Shown here: positions 51,351-64,000 of the stretch, piece after piece
Layout of the letters: every line of letters starts with the position of its first letter
Numbering within the stretch: the first letter of the stretch is position 1
Source: Liolophura sinensis
Lineage: Eukaryota; Mollusca; Polyplacophora; Chitonida; Chitonidae
NCBI RefSeq assembly: GCF_032854445.1
Contig: NC_088301.1
Span: 3,658,001 to 3,722,000, forward strand
Reading direction: 5' to 3'
DNA: 64,000 nucleotides
Position numbers and translations under genes: made by a program
The notes under the pieces: model-generated
Databases searched by the model: none
What the model was told of the DNA's origin: nothing
The model's input: the letters and a program-made list of their open reading frames with translations, nothing else

Positions 51351-53190
51351 CATTATGGACTTAAAAGACAACGGTAGAATTATTAAATTTCCGTGAATTT
51401 AATGCTGTTGTGACAGTATGAGTACATGTTCTCTTCTATACAGTTCCAGCAGGCTGTCTGGTGATGCTTGCTTTACTTTTGCGGCATCTTTGCCATTAAT
51501 CTATATTAGTACTTCCTGTTGGGTAAAAAGGGAGAGGGGTGGAGAGGGCGCTTAGAGGAACATTGGCTGCACTGCTGCCGTTATTGAGAAAATACATGTA
51601 TACATAAATCATAAAGGAAACTGTGAAGCAGGCAGTTATGGCCACAAAACAGTTATTCGCTAGAGCTTTTAAGCGACCTTGTATTATATTACGTATTTTG
51701 AATCAAGCAAGAACACTTGGCGTCGCCCATTCCTGACATATAGCCACAAATGAGCCTTACTTGACGTCACATCTACTTAACGCACTGTCGCATAAGGCAC
51801 ATTATCACGTGACATCAGGAAAATTTTACGTGAACTGCCGAAGATTTTGTTTTTTAAAACCTTCACTTATACAAATTAAATAGAGTTATTCATCTTAAAT
51901 CCTTTTGAACCCTGGTTTTAGCTTTGTTCCCTAGGGTATCATTTTAATATTTCCGCGTAGCTTGTCTTAGGACAGAAGTAGCACTTTAAACGTGTTTTAA
52001 TAAAGTAATATCAACATATTATTTGAAAATTAAGGTATTTGTGCTACCAGTGTTTATAGTGTACCAGTACTCAATTCGCATATGTAGTGTAAATACATGC
52101 AGCTGGGCTGCATGTATGTGTACTGCCCTTGTAGTGCTCGTTGAAAATTGACCTTTACAGTAGTGCTCTGAAATGCCCCTTTATGGCAGACGATTGATAG
52201 ACGAAAGTTAGACACGACGCCTGTAGTAGTAAATTTAAAATGTGCAATGTAATCCAGGCTATATGTCACACATTTGTAGCAGAGACCTGGTCCATGTTAT
52301 TCTTACATATACTTTTTCAGTACGGTATTGGTTTCGCGTTGAGTCCTGACATGGGTGGGTGTGTTACCCAGGCACTCTGACCACCATCGTACATGTCCAT
52401 TCAGTGAAGTGTATGACGTTCAGCTGCAATCAGTCAATGCAGTTTAGATTTCGCAATGTAGAAATATTCACTTTACTGTACAACCACCATAAATAAAATA
52501 TATGTCAAGTGTATTTGTATATCTTGTCGTATAAAAGTGAAATATTGGGGAAAACTGGGTCTCTGTGGTTTCATGGGCACATCTGTCAGAAAGTTCAAGA
52601 CTTCGAAGCCGCAAATTGCCTTTTGTTTCCAAGTATGTTTAGCAGGAATTCAGCCTGTACCTTGATCGTTTTACCAGGTAGTATGTAATTACCGTCTTTC
52701 AGCATTTGACCAGAGTGATACATTATACATGTACATGTATTTTTAACTTTATAATCTGTTTCTTTTCACCAGTCGGCTATACTCAGCTGTCTGTAAAATT
52801 AGTCATACTCTTTACTGAAATTGCCTTCAGTCTATGACACGTAACAACATAAGCCCTACACATTGATATGTTCAAATTTCATTTTCTTGCAATGAAAATG
52901 AATTTATAACACTTTTTTAAATCCATAGTGTTAAACTGTATAAATCTGGTTTCGACGGAAAAACTCGGGTCACGTCATAATTATTCTGATTTGAATAATT
53001 TTATACAATGCTGAATATAGGCGATTGGTTAAAAGAAACATACTATTGGTGGCATAGTTGTGCCGTTGAATTGTCTCTGTCACGTCGTGCAGCACAGAGC
53101 CGAGGGAGAGGTTTTCCATCTGCCATAAATGTATTGCAGCTCTGTGTGTTTCCTCTAGTGGATGTTTCTGAGTATGGGTATGCCCTGGTA
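51351..53190. other. Intergenic DNA left of the satellite
   Basis: No gene, SINE or array recognised. Confidence 0.45.
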
Positions 53191-53192
53191 TA

Positions 53193-56030
53193 TATCCATA
53201 CCAGACTAGGACAACACCGCCAGGTCATCCATACCAGACCAGGATAACACCGTCAGGTCATCCATACCAGGCCAGGACAACACCGTCAGGTCATCCATAC
53301 CACACCAGGACAACACCGTCAGGTCATCCATACCACACCAGGATAACACCGCCAGGTCATCCATACCACACCAGGATAACACCGCCAGGTCATCCATACC
53401 AGGCTAGGACAACACCGTCAGGTCATCCATACCACACCAGGATAACACCGCCAGGTCATCCATACCACACCAGGATAACACCGCCAGGTCATCCATACCA
53501 GGCTAGGACAACACCGTCAGACCATCCATACCAGGCTAGGACAACACCGCCAGGTCATCCATACCACACCAGGATAACACCGCCAGGTCATCCATACCAG
53601 GCTAGGACAACACCGTCAGGTCATCCATACCAGGCTAGGACAACACCGCCAGGTCATCCATACCACACCAGGATAACACCGTCAGGTCATCCATACCAGG
53701 CCAGGACAACACCGTCAGGTCATCCATACCACACCAGGACAACACCGTCAGGTCATCCATACCACACCAGGATAACACCGCCAGGTCATCCATACCACAC
53801 CAGGATAACACCGCCAGGTCATCCATACCAGGCTAGGACAACACCGTCAGGTCATCCATACCACACCAGGATAACACCGCCAGGTCATCCATACCACACC
53901 AGGATAACACCGCCAGGTCATCCATACCAGGCTAGGACAACACCGTCAGACCATCCATACCAGGCTAGGACAACACCGCCAGGTCATCCATACCACACCA
54001 GGATAACACCGCCAGGTCATCCATACCAGGCTAGGACAACACCGTCAGGTCATCCATACCAGGCTAGGACAACACCGCCAGGTCATCCATACCACACCAG
54101 GATAACACCGCCAGGTCATCCATACCAGGCTAGGACAACACCGTCAGGTCATCCATACCACACCAGGATAACACCGCCAGGTCATCCATACCACACCAGG
54201 ATAACACCGCCAGGTCATCCATACCAGGCTAGGACAACACCGTCAGACCATCCATACCAGGCTAGGACAACACCGCCAGGTCATCCATACCACACCAGGA
54301 TAACACCGCCAGGTCATCCATACCAGGCTAGGACAACACCGTCAGGTCATCCATACCAGGCTAGGATAACACCGCCAGGTCATCCATACCACACCAGGAT
54401 AACACCGCCAGGTCATCCATACCAGGCTAGGACAACACCGTCAGGTCATCCATACCAGGCTAGGACAACACCGTCAGGTCATCCATACCAGGCTAGGATA
54501 ACACAGCCAGGTCATCCATACCAGGCTAGGACAACACCGTCAGGTCATCCATACCAGGCTAGGACAACACCGCCAGGTCATCCATACCAGACTAGGATAA
54601 CACCGCCAGGTCATCCATACCAGGCTAGGACAACACCGTCAGGCCATCCATACCAGGCTAGGACAACACCGTCAGGTCATCCATACCAGGCTAGGACAAC
54701 ACCGCCAGGTCATCCATACCAGACTAGGATAACACCGCCAGGTCATCCATACCAGGCTAGGACAACACTGCCAGGTCATCCATACCAGGCTAGGATAACA
54801 CCGTCAGGTCATCCATACCAGGCTAGGACAACACCGCCAGGTCATCCATACCAGACTAGGACAACACCGCCAGGTCATCCATACCAGACTAGGATAACAC
54901 CGCCAGGTCATCCATACCAGGCTAGGACAACACCGCCAGGTCATCCATACCAGGCTAGGACAACACCGTCAGGTCATCCATACCAGGCTAGGACAACACC
55001 GCCAGGTCATCCATACCAGGCTAGGACAACACCGTCAGGTCATCCATACCAGGCTAGGACAACACCGTCAGACCATCCATACCAGACTAGGACAACACCG
55101 CCAGGTCATCCATACCAGGCTAGGACAACACCGTCAGGTCATCCATACCAGGCTAGGACAACACCGTCAGGCCATCCATACCAGGCTAGGACAACACCGT
55201 CAGGTCATCCATACCAGGCTAGGATAACACCGCCAGGTCATCCATACCACACCAGGATAACACCGCCAGGTCATCCATACCAGGCTAGGACAACACCGTC
55301 AGGTCATCCATACCAGGCTAGGACAACACCGCCAGGTCATTCTTACCAGACGATATAGGATCACATATCAGCAGGTCATCCATACCACACCAGGATAACA
55401 CCGTCAGGCCATCCATACCAGGCTAGGACAACACCGTCAGACCATCCATACCAGGCTAGGACAACACCGCCAGGTCATCCATACCAGACTAGGACAACAC
55501 CGCCAGGTCATCCATACCAGGCTAGGACAACACCGCCAGGTCATCCATACCAGGCTAGGACAACACCGTCAGGCCATCCATACCAGACTAGGATAACACC
55601 GTCAGGCCATCCATACCAGACTAGGATAACACCGTCAGGCCATCCATACCAGGCTAGGACAACACCGTCAGGTCATCCATACCAGGCTAGGACAACACCG
55701 TCAGGCCATCCATACCAGACTAGGATAACACCGTCAGGCCATCCATACCAGGCTAGGACAACACCGTCAGGTCATCCATACCAGGCTAGGACAACACCGT
55801 CAGGCCATCCATACCAGGCTAGGACAACACCGTCAGGTCATCCATACCAGGCTAGGACAACACCGTCAGGTCATCCATACCAGGCTAGGACAACACCGTC
55901 AGGTCATCCATACCAGGCTAGGACAACACCGTCAGGCCATCCATACCAGGCTAGGACAACACCGTCAGGTCATCCATACCAGGCTAGGACAACACCGCCA
56001 GGTCATCCATACCAGGCTAGGATAACACCG
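53193..56030. repeat. Satellite block A: 33-bp units
   Basis: Unit GGTCATCCATACCAGGCTAG then GACAACACCGTCA, with CACACCAGGATAAC, CAGACTAGG and CCGCCA variants. Variant order repeats: the CCGTCAGACC variant at 53512, 53941 and 54238 implies blocks of 13 and 9 units. Copies are more than 90% alike. Confidence 0.96.
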
Positions 56031-57780
56031 TCAGACCATTCTTACCAGACGATACAGGATCACATATCGCCAGGTCATCCATATCAGACTAGGATAACAC
56101 CGTCAGACCATTCTTACCAGACGATACAGGATCACATATCGCCAGGTCATCCATACCACACCAGGATAACACCGCCAGACCATCCATACCAGGCTATATA
56201 GGATCACACACCGCCAGGTCATCCATACCAGGCTAGGACAACACCGTCAGGTCATCCATACCAGGCTAGGACAACAGGCCAGGTCATCCATACCAGGCTA
56301 GGACAACACCGTCAGACCATCCATACCAGGCTAGGACAACACCGCCAGGTCATCCATACCAGGCTAGGACAACACCGTCAGGTCATCCATACCAGGCTAG
56401 GACAACACCGCCAGGTCATCCATACCAGGCGAGGACAACACCGCCAGGTCATCCATACCAGGCTAGGACAACACCGCCAGGTCATCCATACCAGGCTAGG
56501 ACAACACCGTCAGGTCATCCATACCAGGCTAGGATAACACCGCCAGGTCATCCATACCAGGCTAGGACAACACCGCCAGACCATCCATACCAGGCTAGGA
56601 CAACACCGTCAGGTCATCCATACCAGGCTAGGACAACACCGTCAGGTCATCCATACCAGGCTAGGACAACACCGTCAGGTCATCCATACCAGACTAGGAT
56701 AACACCGTCAGGCCATTCTTACCAGACGATATAGGATCAGATATCGCCAGGTCATCCACACCACACCAGGATAACACCGTCAGGCCATTCTTACCAGACG
56801 ATATAGGATCACATATCGCCAGGTCATCCATACCAGACTAGGACAACACCGTCAGGCCATTCTTACCAGACGATATAGGATCACATATCGCCAGGTCATC
56901 CATACAAGACTAGGACAACACCGTCAGACCATTCTTACCAGACGATACAGGATCACATATCGTCAGGTCATCCACACCAGACTAGGACAACACCGTCAGG
57001 CCATTCTTACCAGACGATATAGGATCACATATCGCCAGGTCATCCATACCAGACTAGGATAACACCGTCAGGCCATTCTTACCAGACTATATAGGATCAC
57101 ATATCGCCAGGTCATCCATACCAGACTAGGACAACACCGTCAGACCATTCTTACCAGACGATATAGGATCACATATCGCCAGGTCATCCACACCAGACTA
57201 GGATAACACCGTCAGGCCATTCTTACCAGACGATATAGGATCACATATCGCCAGGTCATCCATACCAGACTAGGATAACACCGTCAGGCCATTCTTACCA
57301 GACGATATAGGATCACATATCGCCAGGTCATCCATACCAGACTAGGATAACACCGTCAGGCCATTCTTACCAGACGATATAGGATCACATATCGCCAGGT
57401 CATCCATACCAGACTAGGATAACACCGTCAGGCCATTCTTACCAGACTATATAGGATCACATATCGCCAGGTCATCCATACCAGACTAGGACAACACCGT
57501 CAGGCCATTCTTACCAGGCGATATAGGATCACATATCGCCAGGTCATCCATACAAGACTAGGACAACACCGTCAGACCATTCTTACCAGACGATATAGGA
57601 TCACATATCACCAGGTCATCCATACCAGACTAGGATAACACCGTCAGACCATTCTTACCAGACGTTATAGGATCACATATCGCCAGGTCATCCATACCAC
57701 ACCAGGGTAACACCGTCAGACCATTCTTACCAGACTATATAGGATCAGATATCGCCAGGTCATCCATACCACACCAGGAT
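56031..57780. repeat. Satellite block B: 72-bp composite units
   Basis: The 33-bp unit alternates with a 39-bp derivative (CATTCTTACCAGACGATATA, then GGATCACATATCGCCA), giving a 72-bp higher-order unit. Single early copies of the 39-bp form appear near 55340 and inside block A's right end. Confidence 0.94.
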
Positions 57781-60540
57781 CAGATACCGCCAGGACATCC
57801 ACACCAAACCAGAATCAGATACCGCCAGGACATCCACACCACACCAGGATTAAACACCGCCAGGACATCCACACCAAACCAGGATCAAATACCGCCAGGA
57901 CATCCACACCAAACCAGGATCAGATACCGCCAGGACATCCACACCAAACCAGGATCAGATACCGCCCGGACATCCACACCACACCAGGGTTAAACACCGC
58001 CAGGACATCCACACCAAACCAGGATCAGATACCGCCAGGACATCCACACCAAACCAGAATCAGATACCGCCAGGACATCCACACCACACCAGGATTAAAC
58101 ACCGCCAGGACATCCACACCAAACCAGGATCAGAAACCGCCAGGATATCTACACCACACCAGGATCAGACACCGCCAGGACATCCACACCACACCAGGGT
58201 GAAATACCGCCAGGACATCCACATCAAACCAGGGTTAAATACCGCCAGGACATCCACACCAAACCAGGGTTAAACACCGCCAGGACATCCACACCAAACC
58301 AGAATCAGATACCGCCAGGACATCCACACCAAACCAGGATCAGATACCGCCAGGACATCCACACCACACCAGGATTAAACACCGCCAGGACATCCACACC
58401 AAACCAGGATCAGATACCGCCAGGACATCCACACCAAACCAGGATCAGACACCGCCAGGACATCCACATCACACCAGGGTTAAATACCGCCAGGACATCC
58501 ACACCAAACCTGGGTTAAATACCGCCAGGACATCCACACCAAACCAGGATCAGATACCGCCAGGACATCCACACCAAACCAGGATCAGATACCGCCAGGA
58601 CATCCACACCAAACCAGGGTTAAATACCGCCAGGACATCCACACCAAACCAGGATCAAATACCGCCAGGACATCCACACCAAACCAGGATCAGATACCGC
58701 CAGGACATCAACACCACACCAGGGTTAAATACCGCCAGGACATCCACACCAAACCAGGGTTAAATACCGACAGGACATCCACTCCAAACCAGGATCAGAC
58801 ACCTCCAGGACATCCACACCACACCAGGGTTAAACACCGCCAGGACATCCACACCAAACCAGGATCAGATACCGCCAGGACATCCACACCACACCAGGAT
58901 TAAACACCGCCAGGACATCCACACCAAACCAGGATCAGATACCGCCAGGACATCTACACCACACCAGGATCAGACACCGCCAGGACATCCACACCACACC
59001 AGGGTTAAATACCACCAGGACATCCACACCACACCAGGGTTAAATACCGCCAGGACATCCACACCAAACCAGGATCAAATACCGCCAGGACATCCACACC
59101 AAACCAGGATCAGATACCGCCAGGACATCCACACCAAACCAGGATCAGACACCGCCAGGACATCCACACCACACCAGGGTTAAATACCGCCAGGACATCC
59201 ACACTAAACCAGGATCAGATACCGCCCGGACATGCACACCAAACCAGGGTTAAATACTGCCAGGACATCCACACCAAACCAGGGTTAAATACCGCCAGGA
59301 CATCCACACCAAACCAGGATCAGATACCGCCCGGACATCCACACCAAACCAGGGTTAAATACTGCCAGGACATCCACACCAAACCAGGATCAGATACCGC
59401 CAGGACATCCACACCACACCGGGGTTAAATACCGCCAGGACATCCACACCAAACCAGGATCAGATACCGCCCGGACATCCACACCAAACCAGGGTTAAAT
59501 ATTGCCAGGACATCCACACCAAACCAGGGTTAAATACCGCCAGGACATCCACACCAAACCAGGATCAGATACCGCCAGGACATCCACACCAAACCAGGAT
59601 CAGATACCGCCAGGACATCCACACCAAACCAGGGTTAAATACCGCCAGGACATCCACACCAAACCAGGATCAGACACCGCCAGGACATCCACACCAAACC
59701 AGGGTTAAATACCGCCCGGACATCCACACCAAACCAGGATCAGATACTGCCAGGACATCCACACCACACCAGGATTAAACACCGCCAGGACATCCACACC
59801 AAACCAGGATCAGACACCGCCAGGACATCCACACCACACCAGGATCAGACACTGCCAGGACATCCACACCACACCAGGATTAAATACCGCCAGGACTTCC
59901 ACACCAAACCAGGATCAGATACCGCCAGGACATCCACACCAAACCAGTATCAGATACCGCCAGGACATCCACACCAAACCAGGATCAGATACCGCCAGGA
60001 CATCCACACCAAACCAGGATCAGATACCACCAGGACATCCACACCAAACCAGGATCACACACCGCCAGGACATCCACACCACACCAGGGTTAAACACCGC
60101 CAGGACATCCACACCACACCAGGATTAAACACCGCCAGGACATCCACACCAAACCAGGATCAGATACCGCCAGGACATCTACACCACACCAGGGTTAAAT
60201 ACTGCCAGGACATCCACACCAAACCAGGATCAGATACCGCCAGGACATCCACACCACACCAGGGTTAAATACCGCCAGGACATCCACACCAAACCAGGAT
60301 CAGATACCGCCAGGACATCCACACCACACCAGGGTTAAATACTGCCAGGACATCCACACCAAACCAGGATCAGATACCGCCAGGACATCCACACCACACC
60401 ACGATTAAACACCGCCAGGACATCCACACCACACCAGGATTAAACACCGCCAGGACATCCACACCAAACCAGGATCAAATACCGCCAGGACATCCACACC
60501 ACACCAGGATTAAACACCACCAGGACATCCATGCAAGATC
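57781..60540. repeat. Satellite block C: 35-bp units
   Basis: Unit ACCGCCAGGACATCCACACC then AAACCAGGATCAGAT, about 78 copies, with ACACCAGGGTTAAAT and GATTAAAC variants. Clearly related to block A (CCGCCAGGTCATCCATACCA) but homogenised separately. Confidence 0.96.
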
Positions 60541-61664
60541 AGGATCAATATCACATAAGTTATGGTGTCATTACACAGGTTGTAGCGTAACATTATAACA
60601 TTATTATGTACAGGGGTTGCCATTACAACGCTTTTGTGTATAAACATCATTACATTAGGCATTACATTCAGCATTTTTATTACACCAACAGTTGCTATAC
60701 AGTGACCTCTTTGTTGCCATCTCACAGCATATTAAATAATACAAAAGATCTCTCTGTAAAAAGAATGCGAAATTGGAGATATACTATATACCCATAAAAT
60801 AATATATCACACATATGTCGCACATATTTCAAGCATATATCACATACACATTAAATATTTTATCATTAAACTGGTGTTTAACGCCACACTAATCACATTT
60901 GACTCGTATGAAGGGGAGGGGGGCGGTCAGGTTTACCGGTGGAGGAAACTAGACACGAGAAAACCACCGCCCTCAGAAAGGTAACTCACACATCTTTTCT
61001 CTTCAAAACGTTCATCAATATAACAATGGAATATACTATAAATACTACCATTCGGACGATTTCATATGAGAAAAGTTACACTCGGCTGGTATTTTACGTG
61101 ATATAAATTAGCCTCTCAAGACCAATGTATGTGTCTAGAGTGGCTTTATCTAGAGCGTACTTTCAGACAGAGGCGAAGTCGCACAGGCAAACCAATATGA
61201 CCATTATGGCATGCGTGAAACATAAGCTTCCTTTTTTTTGATGTGCAATTTAGGATGTGGACTAACATGTATAAAATAGTCTCAACCTTGTTCTTGGGGT
61301 TACAGTGGCTTCGTACAGTCCTCCTAAGGGCCCACGTTCAACACAAATGGATGTAAGATCCAAGTAAATGCCATGCTTTCGTAATTTCTTCAACGAAGAA
61401 CGTCTAGATAGGGAAAGGACTATCAGAACGAACCAGTCATTTTTCTCCTTCAATATTTCAGTCTCTCAGCTGTACAATGTAAATAACAGGAAAAGCTTTC
61501 CTGAGCTGCCGGCGGGACGAATTGAGGAGACAAGCGCTGTCGGATCGTTTAAATACGGAAGAGGTTAACTTGATTTCGCCTTAATTCCGTCGGCAAAACT
61601 AGTTTTTGAGAGCTTTCCTACTGGGTATGGATTGCGTTTTCTGCCTGTCTCCGCGCGACCACGG
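60541..61664. other. DNA between satellite and IRG gene, IRG 3' side
   Basis: 60862-60995 resembles a diverged SINE 3' end (GGTGTTTAACGCCACACTA, GGTGGAGGAAACTAGACACG, ACCACCGCCCTC). No gene seen; no clear minus-strand AATAAA was found downstream of the IRG stop. Confidence 0.45.
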
Positions 61665-62807
61665 TCAAGAACGCGCTGCATCGGCAGATAGGTCGTCGAT
61701 GATTTTGTCTAAAATGTAGTACGCCGCTCCAAATGAGCTGCCCGCCTGGATCATCGTGTCAACGACAGGCAGAAACCGATCAAATTCTTTGGGGTACTCT
61801 CGCCCCGAAGCCCTTTCTCTGATGTAAGCTTTCACACCGGTCGCCACATAATCCCTGGTCAAACAAACTTCCTTGGCCTTGATAATGGCGTCTTGGTAAT
61901 ATTTGACTGAACTGCCGGTGCTCTCCGCCAGCTGCCTTAATGACTCATTGTCCAAACCGAACTGCTTTATATAAAAATCTATCTCCATGACAAGCACTGC
62001 GGTGTCCACAACAATGTCACTGCCTTGAATAGGAATGGCTCCTCCGGCTGCAGACATCGAAGCTGGTTTCCAAATCCTGGATTTCAGAAATTTCTTCTTC
62101 TGCGCAATGAAGCTGCTGCAAAAATTCCCAAGCGTGAACACCATGGCTTTTACTTTGTGAGACGGCAAAGCCAGTAGGACTTCATCCATCAGATGGGGAA
62201 ACTCGAAGCGCTCGGGTTCCAAGTTTGATATCACGTAAATAGGGCACTGGTGGAGGTTTAACGCTTTAAGGCTTCTTCGGGCATCTTTCAAAATGTTACT
62301 ATGAACTTCCTCTTCGGTGTGTGTACCGCACTGTTCTTCAACGGCTTTGTCAAATTTGGTACGGACAAAGAAGAGCGGCTTCTTCATCTTGGACAAAATC
62401 TCTGTCAACCATCCATCATGTGAGCTAAAGCGTCGATCAAACAAGACGAAGAAAAAGTCGAAATCCTCAGTGTTTATGACCTTCATACAGTTTTTCCTTG
62501 GAAAAGTGAAGAGATCCATGAGCAGGAAAATCCCAGAAAATGACTTTAGAATTAAATGGATGTGGGTAAGCAATAGGTTCTGTGATTGTGCCCAAACCCC
62601 CGACTGTAGCACTGCCTTCATCGTCGGGACTCACGTTCCTCACCATGTTGACAAAAGTAGACTTGCCCACCTGTGACCTCCCAAAGATGCCCACATTAAG
62701 TGGCATTCCTTCCATGCGTCCACTCTTTGTAGAAGATACGACGGCAGGTTGGACACCCCATTTTTCTCAACATACTCTATAATATCTTTTTGATCGTCCA
62801 ACTCCAT
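61665..62807 (-). CDS. Immunity-related GTPase (IRG, p47-like), intronless, with two compensating frameshifts
   Basis: IRGs are dynamin-like GTPases that act on intracellular vacuoles and membranes; vertebrate members are interferon effectors. The frame starts ATGGAGTTGGAC at 62807 (MELDDQKDIIEYVEKNG), moves one frame at about 62707 into MPLNVGIFGRSQVGKSTFVN (G1, GxxxxGKS), and returns at about 62484 (INTEDFDFFFVLFDRRF). G3 reads WDFPAHGS, with Ala where DxxG has Gly. G4 is VRTKFD, followed by ISNLEPERFEFPHLMDEV, then the helical C-domain (VDTAVLVMEIDFYIKQFGLD). Total is 1143 nt, about 380 residues, normal for IRGs. A single coding exon is also typical. An AG at about 62900 (TTTTTACAG) could end a 5' UTR intron. 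It is either a pseudogene or a sequence with two indel errors. Confidence 0.85.
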
Positions 62808-62817
62808 CTTTTCTCGT

Positions 62818-62825
62818 TCACGTGA
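62818..62825. promoter_or_regulatory. TCACGTGA E-box just upstream of the IRG start
   Basis: An 8-bp palindromic E-box lies 11 bp upstream of the IRG ATG. It probably sits in the 5' UTR, so a regulatory role is uncertain. Confidence 0.2.
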
Positions 62826-63114
62826 TGTTTCCTATGGATACGCGGTCACACGGTCTCTGCTCAAGGTATCCGATGCTTCCTAGCTTACCAGCGGTTCCTG
62901 TAAAAACACAACCAACACCGGATAAACCAAGGAGATCGCCATTGTGAGCTTTCTCTAGAATTTAATGACAGGTATATATAGTAATCAACCATTGTTGAAG
63001 TTACAACAATTTAACCTCTTTATTTATACGATTGATTACAAAAAATACTTCGTTTGTATGATAATAATCATGCCATTGGTTGGTGTCATGACAACCATCA
63101 TCTTACTGGATAGT

Positions 63115-63372
63115 CTAGCTCAAGGTTGTGTAAACCACTACAGAGCCCAGTACTTCAGTATAACCATCCAGTTCAAGGTTCTATAAACCACTACAGATCC
63201 CAGTAACTCCAGTATACCCACCATCCAGCTCAAGGCTGTGTAAACCACCACAGGGCCCAGTACTTCAGTATACCATCCAGCTCAAGGCTGTGTAAACCAC
63301 TACAGAGCCCTGTACTCCAGTATGCCATCCAGCCATCCAGCTCGAGGCTGTACAAACCACCATAAATCCAAG
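63115..63372. repeat. 52-57 bp tandem repeat, five copies
   Basis: AGCTCAAGGCTGTGTAAACC, then CCAGTACTTCAGTATACCAT, in five diverging copies upstream of the IRG gene. Confidence 0.85.
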
Positions 63373-64000
63373 GGTAACAGAATACATGTACCGTCAAGCT
63401 CAACTCTAATCAGTATACCATATTTCACATCTAATACAGGGACATTTGTTTAGGCCGTAATAAACTTCATTTCATTTACACGACGCTTGTCAGATTAGGC
63501 CCTGGAGGAAATGAGTTGATTATGTACACGTAACCCCGTCGCACATACCATTACAACGTCATGTCGCCTGATCCATTCCATATCCATGTCTATGTACCGT
63601 AATAAAAAATGCGGATTCTTAACTTAAACAAATATATCTGTAAGCCTGGTGTTCAAAATGGAAGGTTATGTATAAACTTCCTCACCACGCCCCAACGTGA
63701 ACACATAGGGCGGTCTCCTGGTCACACTGTATGCTGAGTAATAAAACATCCAGTGTATGAATAACTGTAGAGGTCTGCTCCAAAAAGGTATAGCCTACAT
63801 ATATACGCTGTTCAATACTATCGCCTAACTGCTGTATACATCAGAAAGCAAATTTTCTACAGATACTCGGGTAGTTCAGTCTGAAAAGTTTCCTGCGGAA
63901 TTCCCAGGAAAATGCGCGGCCTACTTTCGTTATCAAAATAACCTGTATGCAGTCTCACAACAAAACACAAACCCACCCTATCACTTGTCGTATAATAGGG
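63373..64000. other. IRG upstream flank
   Basis: No gene or element recognised. Confidence 0.4.

Noticed and set aside
53193-60540. CRISPR-like regular short repeats of 33-35 bp
   Set aside because: There are no unique spacers; units abut directly and variants recur in blocks, and the genome is eukaryotic. It is satellite DNA.

Overview
This window is animal nuclear DNA. The genes are split by GT-AG introns, most of the sequence is intron or intergenic, and tRNA-headed SINEs are scattered throughout. The SINE 3' end (TTTCCTCCCACCATAATGC, a segment ending in AAAACACCAATCAAATAA, then a TAAA-type tail) belongs to the type known from mollusc genomes, so a mollusc or related lophotrochozoan is the best guess. 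The species cannot be named from the sequence.

Layout. Positions 360-22710 (minus strand) hold the 5' half of ECPAS/ECM29, the proteasome adaptor and scaffold: 21 coding exons, 879 codons, continuing off the left edge. Positions 23131-47794 (plus strand) hold a complete mucolipin (TRPML lysosomal cation channel) gene of 14 exons, about 700 residues, with a first intron of about 13 kb. The two genes are head to head, with 420 bp between their start codons. That interval carries a near-perfect CLEAR-type E-box (22984-22993), the kind of site TFEB-family factors use at lysosomal genes. From 47795 to about 53000 is the mucolipin 3' flank and intergenic DNA. A 7.3 kb satellite block (about 53193-60540) follows, and then an intronless immunity-related GTPase (IRG, p47-like) reading frame on the minus strand (61665-62807). 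The remainder to 64000 is non-coding.

The most unusual signal is a recurrent repeat architecture. At six of the 34 splice donors, the 3' end of the exon together with the first bases of the intron has been duplicated in tandem, with the copies trailing into the intron. The sites are ECPAS exon 9 (106 bp, 12 copies including the exon), exon 17 (111 bp, 8 copies, in frame) and exon 19 (76 bp, 11 copies), and mucolipin exon 7 (67 bp, 8 copies), exon 8 (56 bp, 2 copies) and exon 11 (74-76 bp, 5-6 copies). A seventh array begins at the last codons of mucolipin and repeats the stop-codon region into the 3' UTR. No acceptor shows this. The result is rows of candidate 5' splice sites, and at ECPAS exon 17 each later donor would add 37 residues in frame.

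The mucolipin and IRG reading frames each contain two single-base shifts of opposite sign. These are either assembly errors or real lesions. ECPAS shows none in 2637 coding bases. Exon boundaries were set by reading splice signals, phase continuity and remembered family sequence; no alignment or search was run.
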